Source: a virus. From it: DNA of 20,025 nucleotides. Under the pieces are notes generated by a model, which saw only the letters and a program-made list of their open reading frames with translations, did no database searches and was not told the origin of the DNA. Positions 1 to 6,947 of the stretch are shown here, in pieces (the stretch's first letter is position 1; each line of letters starts with the position of its first letter). Location of the stretch: positions 1 to 20,025 of the IMG/VR virus record IMGVR_UViG_3300025828_000265. The stretch is one strand, 5' to 3'. The translations under genes were made by a program, and so were the position numbers.

Positions 1-952
1 CAATACCTATAGAGTCAACATTAGTTACATCTTCATATGTCAATGTTCCAGTTACATTTAAGTTTCCTGATACGCTGAGATCATTTGAAATAGTTACGTT
101 ATTTGGTAAACCAATAGTTGGTGTTGAACCTTCACCAGTTCCATTAGTTATTTGGATTTCATTTGCTGTTCCACTAATTGTTGCTACATAATTACCAGTG
201 GTATCTGTTCCAAGTGTAATATCCGATAACGTTATCGTAGCACCAGCACCAGATGCTGTTGCTGTCATGTAATTACCTACAAAATTTATATCTCCAACAG
301 AACCTTCCGATCCTTGTGAAATACCTTCTTCTCTAATGGTAACACCAGCCAATGCACCAACTTGACCTGGAGTTAAATTGGTTAACTCTGATCCATTACC
401 AGAGAATTTAAATGCAGTTATAATACCCGAAGTGTTTGTACTAAAATTATTTGATAATGTGACTGCTAAATCAATATCTGCTGTTCCATCAAAAGAAACT
501 GCTGATGTAGTAGCAACATCACCGGAAACACTAAAATTTCTAGAGGTTTCTAGTTGAGTTGCAGTAGTAGCAGTACCAGTTAAATCACCAGTAATCGTAG
601 CGAAAGTTGGAGTATCCGTTAATGTAATAGTAACACCAATACCAGATCCCGTTGCAGTTAAATTGCTACTTACAAGATTTATATTGGTGATTCCGTTAGT
701 AGTTCCTACATCAACGCCTTCCTCTTGGACTGTAATTCCACCAATAGCATCAGAGACTTGATCTAAAGTAATTCCAGTTAAATTAGATCCATCGCCATAA
801 TATTCTGGTGCAGTTATGGAATTTCCAGCAGATACATTTATATCGCCATCTATCTCAGCAGTACCAATCACCTCTAGTGAAGTTAAATTTTCACTATAAG
901 ATTCTATACCAATCTTAAGATTTAATTTATCGCCACTCGTATATCTAGTCAT
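1..952 (-). CDS. Fibre-like virion structural protein, C-terminus cut by window edge
   Basis: The frame is open from an ATG at 952 to base 1 with no stop, giving 317 residues of a longer protein. It is low in Cys and rich in Thr, Gly, Ser, Asn and Ile, typical of beta-structured phage fibre proteins. It contains two copies of a 'GDGSNLTG...QEEG...TATGSG' module at residues 51-114 and 182-245. Between them, residues 121-166 hold a fibre repeat of the 'GTATxATxLxTSRxxSxxGDV...SFDGTADIDL' type. A 'GLPNNVTISxxLxVSGNL' segment near residues 281-298 also occurs in the 439-residue protein at 4049-5368. It lies 8 bp after the 114-residue gene and probably shares its transcript. A role as a tail or capsid-decoration fibre is inferred from composition and context; no receptor-binding domain is visible in the part present. 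Confidence 0.8.
   Translation of the reverse strand, partial: MTRYTSGDKLNLKIGIESYSENLTSLEVIGTAEIDGDINVSAGNSITAPEYYGDGSNLTGITLDQVSDAIGGITVQEEGVDVGTTNGITNINLVSSNLTATGSGIGVTITLTDTPTFATITGDLTGTATTATQLETSRNFSVSGDVATTSAVSFDGTADIDLAVTLSNNFSTNTSGIITAFKFSGNGSELTNLTPGQVGALAGVTIREEGISQGSEGSVGDINFVGNYMTATASGAGATITLSDITLGTDTTGNYVATISGTANEIQITNGTGEGSTPTIGLPNNVTISNDLSVSGNLNVTGTLTYEDVTNVDSIGI
218..409 (-). repeat. Shared fibre module, copy B (partial fibre gene)
   Basis: Residues 182-245 of the partial protein ('SGNGSELTNLTPGQVGALAG', then 'IREEG' and 'VGDINFVG', then 'TATASGAGATITLSD') closely match residues 89-152 of the 717-residue protein. The two also share short exact DNA runs, such as a 13-base stretch coding for the 'FVG' region. 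Confidence 0.75.
611..802 (-). repeat. Shared fibre module, copy A (partial fibre gene)
   Basis: Residues 51-114 of the partial protein ('YYGDGSNLTGITLDQVSDAI', then 'VQEEGVDVG', then 'LTATGSGIGVTITLTDT') are a more diverged copy of the module found at 218-409 and 3004-3189. Confidence 0.7.
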
Positions 953-960
953 TTTTCTGA

Positions 961-1305
961 TTATTGGTTAAGTGTTTCTAGGATTGATGAGATATATTTA
1001 ACATCGGTGTTGCTGGTTGATGTTAATACAAGAGAATCGCCAGTTTCAAGGACAAGTTTACCCGTCAATAAATTTGCAGCATCATTTGCGGGTACTGGAA
1101 ATGATTTTAACATCTCTGTAGTATTTGTAACTCCAGAAACAGTTCTTCTATGAGAAAAATCAATAGTTTGTGTATTACTACCAATATTAGTTGCTTGTGC
1201 TAATAGAATGATGGCACTATATCCAGTGGGGGCAGTATAAACTACCGTTGTTGATTGTGTAGCAGTACCCGTAATTGTACGATAATTGTTGAGTGCTAGT
1301 GCCAT
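961..1305 (-). CDS. Small beta-rich virion protein, 114 aa
   Basis: This 114-residue protein begins MALALNNYRTITGTA and ends ILETLNQ. It alternates short polar and hydrophobic beta-type segments, has no Cys and shows no signal peptide or membrane segment. I know similar small proteins from marine T4-like phage structural clusters, but I cannot name a fold or function. The start at 1305 is well supported: an AGGAGG Shine-Dalgarno sequence at 1316-1321 lies 10 nt upstream, inside the end of the 717-residue gene, and the two genes abut with no gap. The strong ribosome site suggests high translation, as expected for a multicopy decoration or fibre-associated subunit. That role is inference from position and size. 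Confidence 0.75.
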   Translation of the reverse strand: MALALNNYRTITGTATQSTTVVYTAPTGYSAIILLAQATNIGSNTQTIDFSHRRTVSGVTNTTEMLKSFPVPANDAANLLTGKLVLETGDSLVLTSTSNTDVKYISSILETLNQ

Positions 1306-3459
1306 TTAAATGTTTCCTCCTAATGCAAGAATGTATGGGGTAATATTTGCAAATAAACTTCTCTGATATGCATCACCAGAAATTGAACCATCTTGTTGAT
1401 TGATTACTACACCTTCACCAATTCTAAAATTACCTGCTTGATCTGTTGAAGTGAAAACAACAAGACCACCATTTAAGTTTTTAATTTCATTCTCTTGGAC
1501 TGCAACTCCACCTCTTCTCGGTATTGCCTGTGAAATATTATTTCCAGACCCGATGTATTCAAAAGCATGACTGGATGCAAGTATTTTTGATTGTTGAAAG
1601 AAGTGTGCAGTTGCCCCAGTTCCAACAGAAAATGGAACTTCTTCAGATAAAGTTATAGTAGTAATACCACTTACGATTGGAGTTGCACTATTGATAACAT
1701 AATATGTAGGTAGAATCGTTGCGGTTCCTGTAGCAGTAGATCCTGAAGTTGGAGCAGAAAATGTTACCGATGGTTGAGAAGTATATCCCCTGCCACTAGA
1801 AACCAGGTCAACTCCTGTGACAATCCCATTAGTAAGTCTTGCAACTCCAGTTGCTGTAATGCCCCAAGACTCTGATGGTGCATCAAACGTCACTGTAGGT
1901 GGAGTATTTCCATATCCACTTCCACCATTAGTTATGACAACTTCACTGATGGTATTATACACTTCATCAAAATACGTGACTAATCCATCATAAGGTCTAG
2001 GTACAAAGGATGAAACAATACCTGAAGAAACATATGTGTGTGAAAGAGTTGAAATGCCAATATATGCAGAAAATTGATTTGATGCTTCAGTTGCATTAAC
2101 TGTAAAAATATTTCCATAGTTTCCAGATGGAAAAGTCGCAGTGCTGCCTCCAGGAGTGCATTCAAATAACAAGTTTCTTATTTCTACTTCTTGCCCAGCA
2201 TTGAAATTGTGATTTGATGATGTGGTAATAGTGACTAATCCAACATTATTGTCATAAACTGCATTGTTTACATTTAATGTTGGTGCATCTACGTTGATCG
2301 TAAATGTATCTGTGTCTGCTGCAGCACTTGTAGTTACTGTTCCAATAAAACTTTGAGCACCAACTCCATCTGCAACTAAACCTAATCTACCAAAAGAAGA
2401 ATTGGAGTTTGTTAAATCGCATTGACCACCATTCACACAAACGATACTCTGATCGTTACAGATGGTAAAAATGGAAACCAACTGTGCATATCCATTATTA
2501 GAAATAGATACTCCAATACCACCTTGATTGTATTGAGTATATGAATCGACGTTCATTGCCTTGGTGTCACCAATCACGGCATTTCCGTCAATCTTCATTC
2601 CAATACTATTGGCAACAAAATTGGTACAGTTTCTAATATAAGGACCTTGATTTACAAAAGATGGTTTATTTGGATTAAATGCAATAACTGCTTTTCCTTC
2701 ATTAAGAGTACCAGTAAAAGATACATCACTTATATAATTTCCTTGACCAACATATATAAAATCTTCATTCGCATTTTGTGGTGTTAAAGAAACTTCTCTT
2801 AAACTATCTCCCACTATAGAAACTTGCTCGGGCATAATCAAAGGATTGTTCTCTGAATAATTTCCAGAAAATACCTTGATAGTGGTGCTTGCAGATGCTA
2901 GTGTAAGTGCTGCTCCAACCGTTCTCTTTGCTTCAGTAAGAGATCTTCCATTGTTATTATCATTTCCATCTTCAGTTACATACAATACATTTGTTATAAT
3001 TGAAGAATCGGTTATTGTTACTGTTGCACCAACTCCTGATGCGGTTGCAGTTACAGTTTTTCCTACAAAATTTACATCACCAACATTACCTGCAGTTCCA
3101 ACTACAAAACCTTCTTCTCTGACAGAAAAACCTGCTAATGCTCCTACTTGACCAGCAGTTAATCCTGTTAGATTTGATCCATCACCAGAGAATGATTGTG
3201 CTGTTACAATACCAGATACTTCAACACTACTACCAATAGAAACATCATTTGGATATTCAATCTTTGTTCCACCAAAATTTTCATTCCAAGGAGTTAGATT
3301 TGTGACAGTGGTGGCAATTCCAACTCCACCAGTGTCTTTTATAGCAAAAAGATCAGAATCATACGTATTAAGAGCTATCTCACCCAGTTGTAAATCCGAA
3401 AGGGTGGGTCTCTTTCCTGGAGTTCCTGATCTTTTAAGTCTTAATTGTTGATTTGACAT
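1306..3459 (-). CDS. Beta-helix-containing fibre-like virion protein, 717 aa
   Basis: Residues 1-45 (LRLKRSGTPGKRPTLSDLQL...GEIALNTYDSDLFAIKD) resemble the short N-terminal attachment domain of many phage tail-fibre and major-tropism-determinant-like proteins. Residues 89-152 carry the 'SGDGSNLTGL...VREEG...TATASGVG' module also found twice in the gene at 1-952. Residues 157-370 begin with LYVTEDGNDNNNGRS and continue with repeated short strands and Asn/Gly turns, typical of a right-handed parallel beta-helix of the pectate-lyase-like type; no catalytic residues could be assigned. Residues 511-575 hold two GGSGY-type repeats. The C-terminal segment with STDQAGNFRIGEG and QQDGSISGDAYQRSLF near residues 671-703 is recurrent in cyanophage structural proteins. 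It could bind or cut host surface polysaccharide, but that is inferred from fold type only. Confidence 0.8.
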   Translation of the reverse strand: MSNQQLRLKRSGTPGKRPTLSDLQLGEIALNTYDSDLFAIKDTGGVGIATTVTNLTPWNENFGGTKIEYPNDVSIGSSVEVSGIVTAQSFSGDGSNLTGLTAGQVGALAGFSVREEGFVVGTAGNVGDVNFVGKTVTATASGVGATVTITDSSIITNVLYVTEDGNDNNNGRSLTEAKRTVGAALTLASASTTIKVFSGNYSENNPLIMPEQVSIVGDSLREVSLTPQNANEDFIYVGQGNYISDVSFTGTLNEGKAVIAFNPNKPSFVNQGPYIRNCTNFVANSIGMKIDGNAVIGDTKAMNVDSYTQYNQGGIGVSISNNGYAQLVSIFTICNDQSIVCVNGGQCDLTNSNSSFGRLGLVADGVGAQSFIGTVTTSAAADTDTFTINVDAPTLNVNNAVYDNNVGLVTITTSSNHNFNAGQEVEIRNLLFECTPGGSTATFPSGNYGNIFTVNATEASNQFSAYIGISTLSHTYVSSGIVSSFVPRPYDGLVTYFDEVYNTISEVVITNGGSGYGNTPPTVTFDAPSESWGITATGVARLTNGIVTGVDLVSSGRGYTSQPSVTFSAPTSGSTATGTATILPTYYVINSATPIVSGITTITLSEEVPFSVGTGATAHFFQQSKILASSHAFEYIGSGNNISQAIPRRGGVAVQENEIKNLNGGLVVFTSTDQAGNFRIGEGVVINQQDGSISGDAYQRSLFANITPYILALGGNI
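1316..1321 (-). promoter_or_regulatory. Strong Shine-Dalgarno site for the 114-aa gene
   Basis: AGGAGG on the minus strand is 10 nt before the ATG at 1305 and lies within the last codons (Leu-Gly-Gly-Asn) of the 717-residue gene. It is the strongest ribosome site among the gene starts I inspected; most others have only weak A/G-rich leaders. It settles the start of the 114-residue gene. Confidence 0.75.
1735..1929 (-). repeat. Two GSGY-type repeats in the 717-aa protein
   Basis: Residues 511-575 hold NGGSGYGNTPPTVTFDAP and SSGRGYTSQPSVTFSAP, the same unit as in gp14. The strands leading into them (EVVIT, GVDLV) occupy the same relative place as in the gp14 units. Confidence 0.8.
3004..3189 (-). 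repeat. Shared fibre module, copy C (717-aa protein)
   Basis: This copy, 'SGDGSNLTGLTAGQVGALAG' followed by 'VREEG' and 'TATASGVGATVTITDS', links the N-terminal attachment region to the beta-helix part of the 717-residue protein. It is closest to copy B at 218-409. Confidence 0.75.
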
Positions 3460-3492
3460 ATTTTAATTTTTTCTCTAACATCAAGACTAAAA

Positions 3493-3510
3493 AACATATA
3501 TCTTTATGTT
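3493..3510 (-). terminator. Weak hairpin followed by T-run after the 168-aa gene
   Basis: On the minus strand AACATA and TATGTT can pair around a 6-base loop, and the T-run of six begins at the base of the stem (3494-3489). The stem is short and A/T-dominated, so it would be a poor intrinsic terminator. It could instead be chance in AT-rich spacer DNA or a leader structure for the 717-residue gene. Confidence 0.2.
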
Positions 3511-3517
3511 ATTTATT
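3510..3517 (-). promoter_or_regulatory. Late-promoter-like box before the 717-aa gene
   Basis: AATAAATA on the minus strand has one mismatch to TATAAATA and overlaps the TAA stop of the 168-residue gene. It lies 50 nt before the ATG at 3459, farther than the other boxes, so a longer leader is predicted. The 56-bp gap also contains a small AT hairpin (3493-3510). Confidence 0.45.
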
Positions 3518-4022
3518 AAAATTCTCCACAATCTTTTGATAGCATCGTTTCTTCCGTGATGTTTGAATCTAAAACAACTGATTCTTCATAATTTGGGGTT
3601 ATATCTTTTTTCTTACTTACTCTCTTTTTTGGAACTGGAGTAGAAATCTTATTCTTTATTTCTTCTTTCATCTCTATAAGATCTTTTGATGCATTTACCA
3701 TACTTGCAGATTGACCTTCCAAATCATGCATACGCTCATCAAGTTTCATAAGACGAGCCGATTGCTTTTCGATGCTAGAAATTTTATTCAATATCTCAAC
3801 ATGTCTTGAATTCATATTTTCCTGAGAGCGAATAAGTTCTTTTTCTCTATCATTGCCAAAAAGTTTTACATTTTTCTCTTCAAGTTCTTTTTCTAATGTT
3901 GCAATTTTTTCTGAGAGATAATGAAGTTTAGATTCTAATCCAATATTCAGATTCACTATCTCGGCATATTTTTTCTGATAAACTGCAATGCAAGTTTTCA
4001 ATTCGAGGAGTTGATCTTCCAT
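3516..4022 (-). CDS. Coiled-coil protein of the structural cassette, 168 aa
   Basis: The product is almost entirely helical and charged. Residues 1-55 and 62-125 show heptad-like spacing of Leu, Ile and Met with many Glu and Lys, predicting a long coiled coil in two parts. A basic linker (VPKKRVSKKK, about residues 129-138) follows, then an acidic, probably disordered tail ending KDCGEF. There is no membrane segment or known catalytic motif. It stands alone between two fibre-like genes, with a late-promoter-like box just upstream. Its last residues match the D-x-G-[ES]-F pattern that also ends the two preceding gene products. It could be a fibre-assembly chaperone, a trimerising stalk or a scaffold; none of these is shown by the sequence. 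Confidence 0.7.
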   Translation of the reverse strand: MEDQLLELKTCIAVYQKKYAEIVNLNIGLESKLHYLSEKIATLEKELEEKNVKLFGNDREKELIRSQENMNSRHVEILNKISSIEKQSARLMKLDERMHDLEGQSASMVNASKDLIEMKEEIKNKISTPVPKKRVSKKKDITPNYEESVVLDSNITEETMLSKDCGEF

Positions 4023-4042
4023 AGTACAAAACTCATTTTCTT

Positions 4043-4050
4043 TATTTATC
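4043..4050 (-). promoter_or_regulatory. Late-promoter-like box before the 168-aa gene
   Basis: GATAAATA on the minus strand has one mismatch to TATAAATA. It ends 20 nt before the ATG at 4022 and begins inside the TGA stop of the 439-residue gene. Confidence 0.5.
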
Positions 4051-5368
4051 AGAACGATCCAGCATCTACTGTGATATTTTCAAGAATTCTTTCGCCACCA
4101 GTATATCTAATAACAGTACTGTTTCCTGCTATATCATTAACGTTCAATGAACCTATTGTCATATTTCCAACAACTGTTGCAGCACCGGAAACGTTGACAT
4201 CAATTGCCTCAAGTAGACCATTTACATCTACAGTTGTGGAGAATGTAGAAACGCCGGTAACGTTAAGTCCACCTGCTCCAATAATTAATCCACCACTACC
4301 AAATGTGAGGTTTGAACTATCTTCAAGAGAACCAGAAGCACCAGCAAGAACAACTCTTCCTTGAGTCAAATCTGAAATTGTAGCAGAAGAAAGCGTAGTC
4401 TCCCCTCCAGAAATATCTGCCCCACCATTGCCATCAATAGCACCGGTAACAGTTAGTGCTCCACCAACAACAACATTAGTTGCACTACCATTAGTGATAG
4501 TTAAGTTATCAATAGTTGCTGTTGTAATATCAGCTGTTGCAATTGTAGCAGCAGAAGATACATTTACATCATCAAGTTCTGCTAATCCATCTACATACAG
4601 ATTTCTCCATTCTTGATTACTTCTACCAAGATCATATGTATCATCAACACTTGGAGAGAAGTTTTGGTTTACTTCCCATGAATCTGTATCATTTTGCCAA
4701 AGAATATTATAGTTGCTAGTACCATAAAGTTCAATACCACCACCATTGGCGGTTGCATCTGATGGAGTTGATGTTGATCCAATACCAATTTTTATATCTT
4801 CAACATCCAATCGTTGGGTGTTGATAATTGTTTCAGATCCCTCAACGAGAAAATCGCCATTAATCGTTAGGTTACCAGAGATTGTTACATTATCTGGAAG
4901 ACCAATCTGTATTTGATTGTTAGTTACAGCGGTCTCAATTTCATTGGTTGTTCCAGCAAAGTTTAATGTTTCACCAGTATTTACAGTATCGTTTGTTCCA
5001 GTATCTGCAGAGATTGTAAATGAACTAACAACTTGCTCCCAAGACAGATCACCAGATGAATTTGTTTTTAAGAAATATCCATCGATTGGTGATGCTGGAA
5101 AAGTATATGTTATATCTGATGCTAAGTTTGTTGGTGCAGCAAATGAAACTGAATTGGTTCCATTAGCAGTTGCTTCATAAACTTTTACTGCCCCACCAGT
5201 TGTTGATGTTTCAGTTGTCCAGAATCGACCACTTCCTATTAATTTATTTCCATCTGAACTGCCAACATATAAATCGTAAAAATCAGTGGTAAATCCAGGT
5301 TCGCCCGTTCGCAAGACTGGGAGATTTTGGAATAAACCTCTTTTAAATTGTAAAATTGGCGCAGTCAT
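4049..5368 (-). CDS. Fibre-like virion protein with tropism-determinant-type N-terminus, 439 aa
   Basis: Residues 1-47 (ILQFKRGLFQNLPVLRTGEP..., then YDLYVGSSDGNKLIG) match the short N-terminal module seen in phage tropism-determinant and fibre proteins, where a 'LxxGEPGxTTDxxxLYVGxxDGN' core anchors the protein to the virion. Residues 66-112 carry the 'NSVSFAAP...TYTFPAS...GYFLKTNSSGDLSW' fibre motif. The 'GLPDNVTISGNL' segment near 156-167 is shared with the gene at 1-952. Residues 259-278 and 382-401 are an internal repeat around 'DVNVSxAAT'. The protein ends VDAGSF. A perfect T4 late consensus TATAAATA lies 28 nt before the ATG, so it is probably transcribed on its own as well as by read-through. 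Its structural role is well supported by composition; its site on the virion is not known. Confidence 0.8.
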   Translation of the reverse strand: MTAPILQFKRGLFQNLPVLRTGEPGFTTDFYDLYVGSSDGNKLIGSGRFWTTETSTTGGAVKVYEATANGTNSVSFAAPTNLASDITYTFPASPIDGYFLKTNSSGDLSWEQVVSSFTISADTGTNDTVNTGETLNFAGTTNEIETAVTNNQIQIGLPDNVTISGNLTINGDFLVEGSETIINTQRLDVEDIKIGIGSTSTPSDATANGGGIELYGTSNYNILWQNDTDSWEVNQNFSPSVDDTYDLGRSNQEWRNLYVDGLAELDDVNVSSAATIATADITTATIDNLTITNGSATNVVVGGALTVTGAIDGNGGADISGGETTLSSATISDLTQGRVVLAGASGSLEDSSNLTFGSGGLIIGAGGLNVTGVSTFSTTVDVNGLLEAIDVNVSGAATVVGNMTIGSLNVNDIAGNSTVIRYTGGERILENITVDAGSF

Positions 5369-5396
5369 TTATGTTCTAGCAATTTTTTAATAATAT

Positions 5397-5404
5397 TATT
5401 TATA
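5397..5404 (-). promoter_or_regulatory. Perfect T4-type late promoter box before the 439-aa gene
   Basis: TATAAATA on the minus strand is identical to the T4 late consensus, which is read by RNA polymerase carrying the phage late sigma factor gp55. It ends 28 nt before the ATG at 5368 and overlaps the TAA stop of the 374-residue gene. No -35 element is expected for this promoter class. Confidence 0.65.
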
Positions 5405-6524
5405 TAAATTCACCAAAGTCCATACTACCACTAAATGTTGTTGCTGTGACTATACCAGATGCGTTAATATTATTTATTTCAAATCCATCGATATGTAAAA
5501 ACTGTTCATGAAATTGAACTCCAATATCATGGCCCAGTGTTAATGCAGCACCAACCTGTACCGTATTTGCATCACCATCAAGAGTCAAAGAAGAACTTCC
5601 AACAGTAAGAACACCAACAACTTTAGCATCACCAGTCACCATTAATTCTGTTGTAGTAACTACACCAACACTCATTCCAACATTAGATGTATTACCTAAA
5701 TGTAATGTTGTATCTAAGTCCTGAGTTCCAGATCCACCAGCAGCTGCTGCACCAACCCATTTGTTAGATGCTGCTTCGTATTTAAGAAACTTATTATCGA
5801 TCTTAGCACTGTCTCTATCAATATCATCTAGAAATTCCAGACGAACTTCACCACCACCACCTTGTGCGGAAATATCTCTGAGACCTTGATAAAGTAGATT
5901 GCGAAGATCTTTAATCTCTTTTTTAAGAGTATCTATTTCATTATTTTTTTCTTCGACTATATTTTCATCTCTTATGATTGTCTTGAGTGCTTCTAATACT
6001 TGAGAAACTGTGGTATTTTCCTCCTCCTCTGGTTCTTCTTCTATTTCTTCACTTATTTCTTCTTGCTCGACAACTTGTTCGGTCTCTTCAGGTTTTTCTA
6101 TTGCAGCAGGTTCTTCCTCCAATACAACCTCTTCGGGTTCTTTATGAGTCTCTACAATTTCTTCTTTTATTTCGGATGGTTCTGTAAATAACCAACTTTC
6201 AAAGGCTTTAATTTCTTTTTGTTCTTTTTTTCTTTTTTCCTCTTCTTTCTTTTTTAAAATAGCAAGCTCTTCAAATAGATTATTAACATCTATCTTTGGT
6301 TCTTCTATATTCTTCGTTTCTTTTTTAATCCTTTTTTCTACAGGTTTATTTTTCTTCTTTACTTTCTTTATTTCCGTTTTTGACACTTCATCAAGTTTAG
6401 ATAAAACTGAACCTAAATCTCCAATAAGTGATTTATATTCCTCTTCCTTCTTTTTCTTTCCACTAGAAATCAACGAAAAGAAATCACCTAAATCCGTTAA
6501 GTTTTGATCTTTTGTTTCAGGCAT
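5400..6524 (-). CDS. Charged coiled-coil virion protein with C-terminal beta module, 374 aa
   Basis: The protein has two very different halves. Residues 1-170 are Lys- and Glu-rich and low in complexity, probably disordered or helical, with a long Glu-rich run at about 115-170. Residues 172-215 look like a coiled coil (VSQVLEALKTII..., then KNNEIDTLKKEIKDLRNLL). From about residue 225 the protein changes to a beta-structured domain (VRLEFLDDIDRDSAKIDN, then FLKYEAASNKWVG) and ends with the 'GIVTATTFSG' signature common in cyanophage structural proteins. Its last residues are MDFGEFI. The gene overlaps the end of gp16 by 8 nt, which predicts coupled translation. It is likely a virion or assembly protein; I do not recognise a T4 counterpart. 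The Glu-rich part explains open frames on the opposite strand at 5987-6191, which are not genes. Confidence 0.75.
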   Translation of the reverse strand: MPETKDQNLTDLGDFFSLISSGKKKKEEEYKSLIGDLGSVLSKLDEVSKTEIKKVKKKNKPVEKRIKKETKNIEEPKIDVNNLFEELAILKKKEEEKRKKEQKEIKAFESWLFTEPSEIKEEIVETHKEPEEVVLEEEPAAIEKPEETEQVVEQEEISEEIEEEPEEEENTTVSQVLEALKTIIRDENIVEEKNNEIDTLKKEIKDLRNLLYQGLRDISAQGGGGEVRLEFLDDIDRDSAKIDNKFLKYEAASNKWVGAAAAGGSGTQDLDTTLHLGNTSNVGMSVGVVTTTELMVTGDAKVVGVLTVGSSSLTLDGDANTVQVGAALTLGHDIGVQFHEQFLHIDGFEINNINASGIVTATTFSGSMDFGEFI

Positions 6525-6945
6525 CGTCCTTAGCGTTTAGTCCTTTTTTCAATAATTTTTGTAGTTCTGCTGTAGAACCAACAAAAAGAGCATTGGTTAC
6601 ATTTTGTGGTCCTTTTGGTTGTTCCTCTTTCTCTAGATCTTTAAGTTTTTTCTGCAAATCCATTAATTTGTCAGTGGCATCAGAAACGTTTTTTATCAAT
6701 TGCCCAGCAACTTCATATGCTCTGGGCATCTCACTTTCTTGTGCCAGTTCTAATATATTATTTATTGCTTCTTGACCCTTTTCAATGATTGAATATAGAT
6801 TTCCTCTAGTGTAATCATAGTCCTTTCTGATGTCCTGATTGTCCGATACAACCTTCTTGATCTCTCCTGATAATTTTTCAGCAGAAATTATTTCACCTTC
6901 AACGTCAAAGGCATCGTTTAAATCATTGTATTTTTCATTGTTCAT
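6517..6945 (-). CDS. gp16: Terminase small subunit (gp16-like), 142 aa
   Basis: This matches T4 gp16 (164 residues) along its central region: 'DYDYTRGNLYSIIEKGQEA...ILELAQESEMPRAYEV' (residues 42-79) parallels T4 'DDYGVVRRNMHFQQQML...LETAKNADSPRHMEV'. The segment near residues 114-129 (QNVTNALFVGSTAELQ) parallels T4 'QNATVFMGSPTEL'. In T4 the small subunit forms rings, recognises DNA and stimulates the ATPase and nuclease activities of gp17. Residues 44-108 are mainly helical, with the central coiled-coil hairpin expected of this family. It follows gp15 after only 2 bp and its end is overlapped by the next gene. The partner gp17 is not next to it, unlike in T4. Confidence 0.9.
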   Translation of the reverse strand: MNNEKYNDLNDAFDVEGEIISAEKLSGEIKKVVSDNQDIRKDYDYTRGNLYSIIEKGQEAINNILELAQESEMPRAYEVAGQLIKNVSDATDKLMDLQKKLKDLEKEEQPKGPQNVTNALFVGSTAELQKLLKKGLNAKDDA

Positions 6946-6947
6946 AT

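Noticed and set aside
1980-2165. Minus-strand frame of 61 codons overlapping the 717-residue gene.
   Set aside because: It is out of frame within the gene, has a Leu/Met/His-rich product without family character and no ribosome site.
2876-5180. Several plus-strand open frames of 60-120 codons across the fibre genes.
   Set aside because: All lie opposite strongly supported minus-strand genes and encode Val/Ser/Ala/Thr-rich antisense shadows of Thr/Gly/Ser-rich fibres.
5389-5400. Perfect 12-bp palindrome AATAATATTATT in the gap before the 439-aa gene.
   Set aside because: It is all A/T and not followed by a T-run on the coding strand; it probably reflects AT-rich spacer and overlap with the late-promoter box.
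5987-6191. Two plus-strand frames giving very hydrophobic, Leu/Phe-rich peptides that look like membrane proteins.
   Set aside because: They are the antisense of the Glu/Lys-rich part of the 374-residue gene; GAA/GAG codons read as TTC/CTC on the other strand. No ribosome site or promoter was seen.
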